A stretch of DNA of 64,000 bases from assembly GCA_022385805.1 (NCBI GenBank), contig MU277681.1, forward strand, positions 506,160 to 570,159. Direction: 5' to 3'. Below, piece after piece: positions 21,072 through 31,265 of this stretch; position 1 is the stretch's first letter, and the number at the start of each line of letters is the position of its first letter. This DNA is from Pilatotrama ljubarskyi (Eukaryota > Basidiomycota > Agaricomycetes > Polyporales > Polyporaceae). Position numbers and translations under genes: made by a program. Below the pieces are notes generated by a model. It was not told the origin of the DNA. It worked only from the letters and a program-made list of their open reading frames with translations, and ran no database searches.

Positions 21072-23097
21072 TCAGACTCTACACTTGAGCTCCGCACCAG
21101 TGAGCATCGCGATCGTCGCGCCAAACGCCCACCCCAACTCCGTCCCGTCAATTTGCTTCCCAATCTCGAACTCGCGCTCCGGGTTGAGCTCATAGCCGAG
21201 CCTCAGCAGCGCGTGCATGAACGTCAGATCTAGGCAGTACTCTGGGCGGCCCTCGAGCTCCTCCATGAGCGCGTGGTCCGCGCCCCAGCGTTCGCGCCAC
21301 GCCGCGGGGCCCTCGCAGACCGTCTTGGCGAGGTCGGCAAAGACGGAGACGTGGAAGGGCGGCGTGACGGCGTGCGTGGTCGCGGCGACGAAGGGCTGGA
21401 GTCGGTCGTAGAAGTAGGAGAGGAGGAGGATCTTGCCGTGCGGGAAGGTCTCGAGGAGCGAGGGCTGGTACACGCCGTTGAACGAGCACGGCTTGACTTC
21501 ACATACGCTATACAGGAGGAGAGATGTGAGATAACTGGCTAACAGCGCAAGCCAAAGGATATGGACGTACGAGTCCTTGGCCATGACGAGCTCGATGACG
21601 CGGTTGCACGCCTCGAAACTGCCTATGTCCTCGCCGACCATCGTGACGTTGTACTTCTCATCGAGCCGGTCGTCCTGAATCTCGACAAGCCGCCGCGTTC
21701 CCTTCGCGAGGCACGGGTTCGCGATCGTCGCGTCCTTGCCGTGGCTCTTTCCGAGGAGGCCGCCCATGAACTCGACGACCTTGTGCACGCTCTTGCGCGC
21801 GGACATGAGCCCATAGCCGAGGTACGAGTGCTGGTACAGCACGCGCTTCTTCCCGCCAAAGTCCAGATCGTACTTGTGCTCGCCCTCCTCGAGCGTCGCG
21901 TCGGGCTTCGCCATGTCGAACGTCGGCTCGAAGACGATCTGCGTCGACGCGCCGCCGAGGTCGAGCACCGCGTACGGCGGGCTCCCCGCTGGCGAGTCCG
22001 ACCGGATCGTGTTCAGCAGGTAGTTCGCCGTCATCCACGCGTACACGCCCTCGTCCCGCCCGTCCATGATCACGACCGCGTCGTCGCCCTGCACGCTGAA
22101 CGGGTACTTCTCCTCGAGCCTGTGCCGTACCGCCGACAAGATCGCGGCGCTCTCGTGCTCGCCGAGCAGGCGTAGGCCCGCGGTCGCCTTGACGGCGACG
22201 GGCGTGCACTTGCGCAGCGACTCGGGGACGACGCGCATCGCCTCGTCGAGCAGCTCGTCGAGGCTTTCAGCGGCCGCACCGGGAGAGTCCTTGTAGGACG
22301 AGAGTCCGGGCTTGCGCTGCTTGAAGACCTCGTACTCGTACCCGGGCGAGGGTCCGCAGTTGTTGAACTTGTAGATGTGGATGCGCGAGCCGGTAGAGCC
22401 GGCGTCGATCATGAGTGCGAACTGGACGAGGGGAACGCCGGGCTTGTACGGCTTCGAGCAGTAGTGCGTCTTTGTGAGGTCGCCGTCGCTGGCCGGGTCT
22501 GTCGGGCGAGCGGGCGGAATCATGTCGTCCAAGTGAGGAGGGGGTGCAGGCACATACGCAGTCGTATGCTGAGACGTGGGTTCGGGAGCGGCGGGCGGGG
22601 CCTCGAAGTCGACCTTTGACGAGTCTGAGATGATACCTGCATGAGCCCAATCCTGTCAGGATACGGTACAATGGTCGCGATGATAGAACACACTCACCAG
22701 GCATGTAGTCGTCGAGGTCCTCCTTCCTCGGGCCAAAGAAATAGACGAGCCCGATGATCACGACCGCCCCAATCGCGAACTTCTTCCACGCAAACCTGCG
22801 CCCGGGCCCGCTCTTGCTCGGGCCCATGCCGCCCTCGAGCCGCTCGTAGTTGCTGCTCCGCGGCGAATACATATCGTTGTTGCTGCTCGACGCTTTCGAC
22901 CGCCTGCGCGAGTGGTTCTGGGAGTCCCTAGCGGTGCCGTTGACGGAAGTGGCGCTCGAACTGGAACTGGAGGATGGCTGGGTAGATGCCAACGTGGCAG
23001 ATGGGGAGGAAAAGAGAGTGGAGACCGACGAGGACGCCGGAGAGGCGGAGGAGAGGTGGTCGTTGAGGGCGAAGATGTGGGTGCTGCTGTGCCGCAT
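21072..23097 (-). CDS. GDA1: Golgi guanosine/nucleoside diphosphatase (GDA1/CD39 family)
   Basis: Hydrolyses GDP (and UDP) released by glycosyltransferases in the Golgi lumen, giving the GMP that is exchanged for incoming GDP-sugar. Three exons (23097-22698, 22636-21571, 21507-21072) give 633 residues with type II topology: a Ser-rich cytosolic tail of about 100 residues, one membrane helix (FAIGAVVIIGLVYFF, near residue 112), then the lumenal domain. Apyrase conserved regions are visible in order: LMIDAGSTGSRIHIYKF, VKATAGLRLLGEHE, GVYAWMTANYLLNTI and AVLDLGGASTQIVFEP, with LGWAFGATIAML near the end. The catalytic Glu of region 3 lies in DGRDEGVYAW. Length and topology fit fungal Gda1. The bZIP gene lies upstream in the same orientation. 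Confidence 0.92.
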
Positions 23098-23657
23098 GTT
23101 CCGAGGCGCTTCAGTCGCCGTGCTCGCTCCACTCCTCCAGCCTCTTACATAGACGCTCCCTCACATCGCCTTCGACAGAGTTCGCGTTCACACATTCCCT
23201 CCTTTCAGAGAGAGTTCTCACAGACGACATGGCGAACGTTCTCGCGTTCACAGACCGGGCTCATCGCAAGCACACGATGATGAGGGAGGACGGGATGCAC
23301 AACAATGGTTTATTTCAGATGATGAGACAACGAGACAGTAATACTGGGTAGCCGGGGTACTAACTACGCCCGACATCATTAGCGAGGTTTTTTGAGTGTA
23401 GGAAGCGGGAACCGTTGAAGGCATATCTGGGAGGGGGGATCGGGAGGGGGGGGGGACTTGGGGTACGACGCTACTCCTCACAAGCGAACGTGGACTGGGG
23501 GAACAGGTAGACGGAGTAGCGAAGGCCACTGAGAAGATGCGCGTGGCGTTCGTGGAGAGAGAGACGATGAGAGACAGAAAGAGAAACATAATGCATAAGG
23601 TATACGCGCGCAAGAGCGTCTTGAATAGGAAGGGGTGGGGGAGAGCGAAAGCAGAGT
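23098..23657. other. Tandem intergenic, bZIP 3' flank and GDA1 promoter
   Basis: Both flanking genes are on the minus strand. The stretch includes a G-run (GGGAGGGGGGATCGGGAGGG) near 23430-23460 and no supported exon. Confidence 0.5.
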
Positions 23658-25355
23658 TCACAGAGCATCGAAAGACGGTACCTCGTGCCCGTGGCTCTCC
23701 AGCAGCGCCTGAAGCACGGCCGCTCGCCGCTTCCACATCTCCTTCTCGTCCTTCTCGCGCTCGACGCTCGCCTCCAACTCGCGCTGGTACTCGAGCTTGC
23801 GCTTCCGGCTTCGCCGAGCGGCGAGCGTGTTCTGCCGCCGCTTCGCCTCGATGGCCTCGAGGTCGTTCTGGTCGATGGGGATCTCGTCCGGAAGCTCGTC
23901 CTCCTCGCCGAACGCCTGCGACCGTGCCCGCTTTTTCTTAAGGAACGCCGTCGGAACCTCCTTGCGCGACGTCACAGAGGGCGTGACGTACTTGCGCGGC
24001 TGAATCGGTGCGTCCAGCGAGACGAGCGCGTCGGGGGTGATGTTCTTCCGCGTGCCTGTCGGCAGGTTCTTGCGCGGGCGACGGCCAGGGGTGGACGGCG
24101 TGGGCAAGGTGCCGGTCCGTGGCGAGGGGTGCAGGGAGGTAGGATCCAACGAGGGAGTCGTCGGCGACGGCATAGTGTACATCCCATCCAAGTTGAAAGG
24201 CAACTGAGGGAGCGGCGCCGAGTGAGCAGAGGACTTTGCAGTCTGGTTCGCTCCGGTCAAACCGAGGCCGTCATCGCCGAACAGGGGAACACCGCCGTAG
24301 TCGGGGAAGGAGTCGTCCCCGTAGATCGCCGGGCTGGTGAGGAGATCAGCCGACATGTCGGCGGACGGCATGGCAGGAGTAGTGAGGAATTCCTCGAACG
24401 GCGAGTCCTCCATTGGTGACGTGAGGAACTCGCTGAAGTCGTTCGGGAAATCTGGCGACGCTGAAGCGAAAGCACCAGACGTCAGAGCCGACCTCCCTGC
24501 TTGCATCTTTGAGCCCGACATACCTTGGAGCACGCCCATGATGGCTTGGACGGTCTCCGCGTCGGCTGCGAGGTCGTGCGAAGCCGTTGCCCGCGCCGAG
24601 CCAGTCTGAGTGTCGGGTGTTGTCTGGAGCATGGTCAAGTAGTTCGAGCACAGGGATGAAAAGTCGAAGTCGGTAGAACTAGAGGCGACTGGGGGTGCAG
24701 GCGCTGGGCGAGAAACTGCAGGCGAATCTGATGCAAACTTTGATGTACGAGGTACTGGGGGAAGCGATTGGGGGATTCCATGGTGGGCAGCAAGAGCCGA
24801 GGTCGAAGTGAAGACCGGGTAGGATGTCCGAGGACGACTGGATGGAGCGTTTAACGCGACATTTTGAGTCGGGTACGAACTTGGGAGTTGGAAACTCTCA
24901 AGATTATCTGGGCGAGTGGAACCATGGCTGGTCGTGAGGTCCGGGTGGTCGCAAGATGACGACGCGTTTACAGAGAAGTGGAGGACATCTTGACGACGGT
25001 TATGTTGTTGCTGATACCGGGAAGAAAACAAGGCTGAGTTGGGGTGGGGTGAGAGTGTGTGGGGTTCAGCCGACAAATCTGCTGGCTGAAGAAGTCTGGA
25101 AGGCGATGGTGGACGAATCAGTGGGGAGTTCACAAAGCCGGGATCATTGCCGTATTGGTCCGCCGACGGTGCACCGGTAGCAGTAGCGAAGAGGGAGAGA
25201 GATGACAGTGAAGATGGACCGGGCACCGCATTCTGCGGTGCCTGTGCGCCGGAACGATGTGAAGGCCACTCCTGCGTCATATACCGCATGTTGCGCAGGG
25301 GATAAGATTCGGCCGCCTCGTTGGACGGCAGCACAGACGACGATGTCATGAACAT
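23658..25355 (-). CDS. GCN4/CPC1-type bZIP transcription factor
   Basis: Regulator of amino-acid biosynthesis and starvation response by analogy with Gcn4/Cpc1. The coding sequence from the ATG at 25355 is one exon of 565 residues. The basic region is RRQNTLAARRSRKRK, whose N-x2-AA-RRSR pattern is the Gcn4 signature. A short leucine-zipper-like segment follows with LEASVEREKDEKEMWKRRA. The protein ends HGHEVPSFDAL. The N-terminal 430 residues are Ser/Pro-rich with acidic-hydrophobic patches (FPNDFSEFLTSPMEDSPFEEF), the kind of sequence that works as an activation domain. The open frame continues upstream without an ATG and crosses a GTAAGT intron donor at 25439, so I place the start after that intron. 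The leader carries short uORFs (separate entries), suggesting translational control. Confidence 0.88.
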   Translation of the reverse strand: MFMTSSSVLPSNEAAESYPLRNMRYMTQEWPSHRSGAQAPQNAVPGPSSLSSLSLFATATGAPSADQYGNDPGFVNSPLIRPPSPSRLLQPADLSAEPHTLSPHPNSALFSSRYQQQHNRRQDVLHFSVNASSSCDHPDLTTSHGSTRPDNLESFQLPSSYPTQNVALNAPSSRPRTSYPVFTSTSALAAHHGIPQSLPPVPRTSKFASDSPAVSRPAPAPPVASSSTDFDFSSLCSNYLTMLQTTPDTQTGSARATASHDLAADAETVQAIMGVLQGMSGSKMQAGRSALTSGAFASASPDFPNDFSEFLTSPMEDSPFEEFLTTPAMPSADMSADLLTSPAIYGDDSFPDYGGVPLFGDDGLGLTGANQTAKSSAHSAPLPQLPFNLDGMYTMPSPTTPSLDPTSLHPSPRTGTLPTPSTPGRRPRKNLPTGTRKNITPDALVSLDAPIQPRKYVTPSVTSRKEVPTAFLKKKRARSQAFGEEDELPDEIPIDQNDLEAIEAKRRQNTLAARRSRKRKLEYQRELEASVEREKDEKEMWKRRAAVLQALLESHGHEVPSFDAL

Positions 25356-25446
25356 TGCGCAAGTTCGCAAAAAATGCTTAATGACTGCCAGCGGAATACG
25401 GCGACACCAACAAACTAAGAGGAGGCGGTGGGGACTTACGGGTAGC

Positions 25447-25563
25447 TCAGGCGACTGAGACGAGTGCGACGATGCCTCGGACAGGACTGTTGCTGTTCGA
25501 GGATGTGGTGGTGGTGGTGAGAAGGGGGGAGGACGACCGCGATAAACTGACTCGGCCACGCAT
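25447..25563 (-). promoter_or_regulatory. uORF of 38 codons in the bZIP leader
   Basis: ATG at 25563-25561, TGA at 25449-25447. The predicted peptide is Ser/Thr-rich and begins MRGRVSLSRSSSP. It ends eight bases before a GTAAGT donor that starts at 25439. The intron probably ends near 25380-25400 in the leader, before the main ATG at 25355. Confidence 0.5.
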
Positions 25564-25578
25564 TTATCTTTCTTTGAT

Positions 25579-25587
25579 TCACCGCAT
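25579..25587 (-). promoter_or_regulatory. Minimal uORF (Met-Arg-stop) in the bZIP leader
   Basis: ATG CGG TGA on the minus strand, 16 bases upstream of the longer uORF. Very short uORFs of this kind act as reinitiation-permissive elements in yeast GCN4. A role here is inferred. Confidence 0.45.
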
Positions 25588-25594
25588 TTCAGAC

Positions 25595-25654
25595 TCAGAG
25601 CCGCCCATTTTCCCAGAACGGCAACAAGCTGTGCCTGGCCCGGATACCGCGCAT
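25595..25654 (-). promoter_or_regulatory. uORF of 19 codons in the bZIP leader
   Basis: ATG at 25654-25652 and TGA at 25597-25595, giving a peptide that starts MRGIRARHSLL. It counts only if transcription begins upstream of 25654, which cannot be seen from sequence. Confidence 0.35.
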
Positions 25655-26338
25655 GTGCTCCTTCCGCAAATTACACCTTATCCCGCCCCCGCCGCAGCGC
25701 GGCCGACCACAGAGATACACGTCTGAACACTCTGAACACGTTCAATGCCACCGAAAGGCCACGACGAGAGGGAAAGAAGAGTGCGTGGCCTGCGCGCGCA
25801 GTGCACAGTCGCCGTTGGACGCGCTAGCGAGACAGGCGGCTGCGGGCCCGAAAGCCTGAGAGACTGCGACTCGAGTCAGAGATGTATTCCCCCGCGTTCC
25901 GAAGCCAAATCCGTCTGCGTGTGCGCGCTGCGAGAATGGCAGCCAGGATCCCTGCATTCGTATAGATGCGAGCGGTCTGCGAGCACACGGCCGGGGCGAT
26001 GCCCGCACGCGCACAGCAGCCGTCCAATCCGAGCGGACGCTGCGATCGCGGGGCGCGCATGGCCGGCAGCGCGCGATAGAGAAGCCCCCCTCTCTGTCAT
26101 ATGTCCGACCACTCGCCCCCCGACGCTCCCCGCCCGCCCCAATCACCGTCCATCGATGGCTCAGATGTGCCTTTCGCAGTGCGCCCTTGGCGAGCGACGG
26201 CGTCCCGCGTCGCGCACACATCGCGCCAGCATCGCGCGCACGCCATCCCGGGCGACGCTTCCCGACAACCGGCCGACGGCGACCTGCACGGGAATACTCT
26301 TCAGTCCACACTCCCAGGGACTGTGCGGGGTAACTCAC
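25655..26338. other. Upstream region of the bZIP gene
   Basis: GC-rich with long open frames on both strands at once, which reflects composition rather than coding. No motif-bearing exon was found. Confidence 0.4.
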
Positions 26339-26740
26339 ATGTTCCGTTCCTTTCGCCCTCTGCCCCGCACTCGTCGCCCAATCCCGTCCGCCCGACGTAT
26401 CTCGACGTTGCCTCAATCACAGACAAGCCGTCTCGCATCCATACCCCAGGACTGATCCTCCCGACATCGGAGCGCCCAGTGAAGCCTGTGCTCTTCTTCC
26501 ACAGCCACCAGGGGGGCGCATGACCAGAACAAGAAGGACAACCCTCGATTCCGTGACGTCGAGCTGGATGATAAGCCGGAACTTCTCCCAGAACGTTTGG
26601 GATCGCTTGCTCAGCCGCTCCAAACGGACAGTCCTCACCAAGACTCGAGCAGACAACACAAGGCATTGCGACGAAGAGTCCAGACCAGAGGAAGTACGTC
26701 GTCAGCGCCGCACCCTGGCGGAATCAAGAAGGCCGTGAGC
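26339..26740 (+). CDS. Possible nuclear-encoded mitochondrial protein, partial model
   Basis: The ATG at 26339 begins MFRSFRPLPRTRRPIPSAR, an Arg/Ser/Pro-rich leader that looks like a mitochondrial presequence. A GT-AG intron from the GTATCT at about 26397 to the CACAG near 26509 joins it in phase to an exon reading HDQNKKDNPRFRDVELDDK, then PELLPERLGSLAQPL, and on to GSTSSAPHPGGIKKA before a GTGAGC donor near 26736. I could not trace the remaining exons. Fragments around 26900-27150 may belong to it. The family is not recognised, and an indel or a different splice pattern cannot be excluded. Confidence 0.35.
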
Positions 26741-28042
26741 TTCAGGATGTACCCGTCGGAACCAGTGCACTCGGCATACGGATGTGAGATCGAGTTGTGG
26801 ATAGCGCGTTTTCTCTACACATTGAGCTGTTTCGTTCATGCCATTTCGAGACCTAGCACACGTCGTCAGCGCTGGGCAATGCGCTTGCTCACCTATCGTC
26901 GACGCATATAGCAGCATTGGGAGGGTACTTTTGGCCATCGTAGCGCTGAATGTGAATAGCGAGCGTCCACACGACGTCAAAGGAGACCCCATCCGACGGG
27001 CACGGGGCTCATCGACGCGTCAGCATTGCAGAATCGACACGAGCACTCACCGGATTTGTCTGCACATTCGCCTCAGCACCATCAGGCTATGCTCCTCCAG
27101 CGGCTCGAGGCGCATTGTCCCCGGTCAATGCATCGCATTCTCGCCCTAAACGGTAGCTTCTACTGCCAGGCAAAGTTGCAGAAGGCTTCGGAGAGCGGTG
27201 TGGCTCACCGGTGCTTGACGGAGTGTCGCCTCGAGGCTCCCCAGCCACCGACGCCGCGCGCGACACGACTCGCTCAGCACCAACGCGGCGGCGCGCCAAT
27301 TACCACGGTGGCGTCACAACTGTGACGGACGCGTCCAAAGCAGCCATCCAGCACATCCAAAGCCACAGCGGAGCCAAAGACGAAGCCACACCAAGAGAAT
27401 CCGACAAAAACCGCACCAGGGAGAGGGGACGCGCAGAAAGCGGGAGAAGAGCAGGCGGGAGGTGAAGCGAAGGGTACCTGCGCGGCGTGTTTTCTGTCTT
27501 TTATGCCCGCACGCCTCGAGTCACAGGCTTGCCTAATCCGGCTGCCGGATCAGTGACTCAATCCACGTGGGGATCTCCGAGGCTTCTTCCCGAGCCCCGC
27601 CACCGACCCGTCTCCATGAGGCTCCGGGACGCAGGCGGGCGCAGTTGCCATCGCGGGAGACCGCACGACAAATGCAGTAATGTTGGTCATTGTGGGTGCG
27701 TTTGAACGTGCGTGCTGACGGGACCGAAGCTGGCTGCTGCACTGTACGCAATTTACGGGACCGAAGCCCGCCGCGTCGCCTGCATCATGTGTGCAATTGT
27801 CATCCGTCAATGCGTGCACTGAGGGGACGGTCAAGCGGCAGCGACTCTCCCATGGTTCAGAGAAAGGGGCAAAAAGAGGTCGAAAATAGAGGATGTAAGG
27901 GACCGAATAGCCCGACTAAGCAAGATGTAGACTAGGATACAGCCGGAGCGACCGAAGCAAGGATATCCAAACCATCGTCTCCTCGTAGCCCTACGACGCC
28001 ACGCCCCACGCCTCACGACTCATCGACAGACTCCCGGGCGGC
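26741..28042. other. Region with unresolved exons and RhoGAP 3' flank
   Basis: Holds possible 3' exons of the preceding candidate (a coding-like stretch near 27026-27150) and, after about 27300, low-complexity GC-rich sequence and the 3' UTR of the RhoGAP gene. Nothing else is supported. Confidence 0.35.
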
Positions 28043-30537
28043 TCACCTATCCGTTTGCGACGGCAGGTTCGGGACCGGCGGCGCATCCGGAGCCGTGAAA
28101 AAGCCCTCCGCTGTGATGCCGATCGCCTGCACACCCGCCCCGGCGCCCTTCCCTCGCTGCGTCCCCCGTCCGACCGCAATGGTGCCCTTGCGTGAGGGGT
28201 TCCCCCGCTCGATGCTGATAGTCGACCGCGCCTTGTTCACCGTCGCATATGCGCTTCCCCCGTGGCCTCCAAAGGCAGTATGCGTGGACCGCGCCGTGGC
28301 GTCCCGCGACTGGGAAGGATTGTGCCGTGGGCGAAAGGTGCTCGAGCCAGCCCCCGGGCTCCCAGGGTGCCCAGAGGAGCCGGCGAAGCGGTTGGCGCCG
28401 CCACCGCCGCTCGGACCGATGGGCATGACGAGCATCGCGTCGTCGATCTCCTCGTCGTCCAGCAGCGTGCTGTCGCGGTTGTTCGACGGGCTGCCGGGAG
28501 ATGGCATGTCGGCAAACGGATTGGGTGGGTGCACGATCTCCTGCGCGAGCGCCTCGCTGCGATCGGGCACCTCGTCGAACACCTCGTAGTACCGCTCAAT
28601 GCACAACTTGATGACCATGCCGAGCGTCGTCTTGCCTTCCGCGAGCGCCGCCGCGTTGTGCATGGGGTGCGCTGGAGGTGGGGGTGCGCCCGCGCGGGCG
28701 GCGTCGAAAAGCGTGGGCGCGTTGGGGACCGAGCACATCATGACGTCTCGCATCGGATTAGAGCTCGAGACCAGGTTGGGGCAGATCACGACCGTGAGGT
28801 TGTGCGCGTCCATGCGATTGGATGCGGACCGAAGCTGGACTTCGTGCAACAGATCTGCATGCGCAATTGTGTCTCGGTTACAACGCCTCCATGACATACG
28901 ACTCGGAACTCACGGAGGACATTGCTCAGAAGGATGTACACGCACGGCGGCAGCTCCGGGAGCAAGGTCTCGCGGATATACAGGATACTCGACATGTCAT
29001 CGGGGTCATTCGTCGGGGGAGGACACCGTCGGATTATCGGGTACAGCCTCTCCGGGAAGACCGGCTCGGGTAAGTCATGCAGATACTTTTTCAGAAGCAC
29101 TGCGGCGAGGTGGGGGTCGCCGAATGTCTCTAGCGAAACGACATGTCCTGCAGGACTGTCAGCACCGGCGGAGCGCCTACGTGGGGCGGAGAAGGTTACC
29201 TCGGTCGTACGCTTGCGCGGCTTGCTTGAGCAGGACGGAGTTAGGCGATCGGCGGAACAGCCCCTCATCGTGCAAACCTTACAAGACGTGAGTAAAGGAA
29301 GTAGAGACCACACAGACGCTGAGAAGGCCAACGGACCTGTCGAGCGCAGGTACTGGATGCAGTCCCTGACCACGCGGGGGAGGCCGCCTTTCTCGCCGTC
29401 GTATCCCATGAGCTCCTCGAGAGGAACCCCAAATAGGTCCGACCGAGTCATGACGGGAAGGTTGATCTGCTTCTCATGCTTTAGGTTCTCTCTGGGGCGT
29501 TACGGCGCATGAATATGTCTGTGAGAACGAGCGGGACAGGAGACGCACTGGTACACTGCCGGGGGTATATCGATCTGCGTCAGGGGAACGTGGTATGCCA
29601 ATTCGGAAAGGGTATTGATATAAGTTATCTTGCGAAAGAACTTGGGGCTGCTTTGGGGTCAGTTGTGACCGCCCTGCCCGATGCGGGCTTTTCAGCACAC
29701 ACCTGATAATAGCCCCAGCCAGAGAGAAGAGCACTGGTGGAAGTCAGGCGGAGGCCGATTCATCTCATACGGCACACTTACTCTTCGTGAAGAAATTCGA
29801 GTGTACCACGTACTGCAGCAGTGGTGAGATGTGGTGCTCACAGCCCAAGTGAGAAGAAATACTCACCAGACGCTTCAGATTCTTCCGGTATTTGCGGCTC
29901 AAACTACGATATGCCTTCCACACCCAATTCCAGCCTGGGGTATGCCTGTTTCCCGCAGCAAGGAAGACGACGGTGTAGTCGGACTCCACTACAGGTGAGA
30001 GTTGAGCGAAGCCGGAGTAGAAGGTAAACGCTTCATACCGTAGAGGTCGAGGTACGAGAGCACACGGCTATAGGGTACTCAACCGATGTTCCGACAGGAG
30101 TGGCGACGTGCTCACCTGAGAAGAAGGTCGTAGGATACTTCTCGAGGGTCGGGCATGGCAGACGCACACATGACAATCCTTTTGTCACATATGTCTATGC
30201 TCTTTCCACGCGCCACAAAGCAAGGTGCAGTACTCACATAGGACGTGTTCTGCAAAGCCGTTGGCCGCAGCCGACGCGAAGAAAGGAGGAGCACTCACTC
30301 ATAGTCGACTCCCGCCTGGAAGATCAGTCTGTTCATGACCTCCTGTATCCGTTCCTGTCCGTACGGCTCCCCGGCGGATACGTCCGGATTTGAGCTCTTG
30401 CCAAACGGCGGCTTGAAGAACGTCCTCCGCTTTCCCAGGGGAGAGTCCGGAGGCGTGTCCGAAACGCGGGAGGGAGAGGGTATGTTGGCAGACAACGCAG
30501 CCAGTCGCTGCTTGAGCGTCAGGGGATTCGGAGCCAT
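28043..30537 (-). CDS. CRAL-TRIO/BCH plus RhoGAP protein (Ecm25-like)
   Basis: Putative GTPase-activating protein for a Rho-family GTPase. Twelve exons (30537-30299, 30249-30238, 30178-30116, 30067-30039, 29988-29867, 29812-29782, 29733-29703, 29647-29549, 29491-29337, 29277-29200, 29147-28911, 28854-28043) give 635 residues. A BCH/CRAL-TRIO-like lipid- or GTPase-binding domain comes first: SAMPDPREVSYDLLL, then FLAAGNRHTPGWNWVWKAYR, then SLSRKYRKNLKRLYVVH and YINTLSELAYHVPL. The RhoGAP domain follows with the arginine finger in DEGLFRRSPNS, then LLKKYLHDLPEPVFPE and NRMDAHNLTVVICPNLV. The last 220 residues are disordered. This domain order matches fungal Ecm25 and animal p50RhoGAP-type proteins, which act at sites of polarised growth. 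The second exon is only 12 bases. It is divergent from the methyltransferase gene. Confidence 0.93.
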
Positions 30538-31265
30538 TGTCAGTTAGACGGAGGATATCGCCAATACACCAGGGTTGTAGTTCGAGATCTTCTTTCCTGA
30601 CAAAAGCAGTGAAAAGCGGAAGCAGTAGAAACGCGAGAGTGGGCCCGCGACCAATGTAGACCAGTCAGGGCTAGCGGCAGTGAAAGAGTACAACGGCGAT
30701 GGCAACAGCAGCGACCCTGTCAATATTTCTCAGTGATAGAAAGCCCAAGTGACTCTTCGTGTCCTTCCTGTACCAGAAGTGTCCTCGAGCAGACTGGACG
30801 GGTAGACGACGAGAGGAACGAGGCAACGCCGCGCTCGAAGCGTCCCTGTGGCGGAACGCAATTTCGGCGCAAGCGCCAGCAGCTGGAGCCGTGACACCAT
30901 CAAAGTGCTGTGTGACGCACCAGGAATGGACGAGGACGAGCGCCTACGCTCCTCGTCAGATGCCGTCGCATCGTGATCTACGACCATATCATCAGGTTCT
31001 GTAGGTCTGACTCGAGGTGACATCGGACTGAACACTCCACACATCGGCCCAACTACAGGATATCAGCGGTGAGCAGGGCTCATTAAAGGGCTACCATCGG
31101 AGAGCTCGAAACCCCCCACAACACGATTCCAATAGCCGAAGCCTCCACTCATTCATCTGATACCGTTGCAGAGCTGAGATAGCAAATCCCTATAAGTAAG
31201 CCTTAACTATCGTCGGTGAGGGACTGATGATGAGATATGTAGATCACAGACTACTGCCAATCACC
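30538..31265. promoter_or_regulatory. Divergent promoter region, RhoGAP / methyltransferase
   Basis: 728 bases between start codons. A TATA-like element lies at 31191-31198 on the methyltransferase side. No coding exon is supported, although an open frame exists on the minus strand near 30730-31044. Confidence 0.45.
31191..31198 (+). promoter_or_regulatory. TATA-like box of the methyltransferase gene
   Basis: TATAAGTA, about 70 bases upstream of the start codon at 31266, a suitable distance for a core promoter with a short leader. Confidence 0.45.

Noticed and set aside
21561..22175. Long + strand open frame of 204 codons
   Set aside because: It lies antisense to the GDA1 catalytic exon. 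Its Arg/Val-rich composition is the mirror of GC-rich codons on the true strand.
25356..25559. Upstream in-frame extension of the bZIP frame
   Set aside because: It has no ATG, contains a GTAAGT donor, and encodes a hydrophobic stretch unlike the rest of the factor.
25742..26455. Overlapping long frames on both strands upstream of the bZIP gene
   Set aside because: Both strands are open at once and neither has a motif, which points to base composition rather than coding.
28262..28894. + strand frame of 210 codons
   Set aside because: Antisense to the disordered tail and GAP end of the RhoGAP gene, whose exons and domain are certain.
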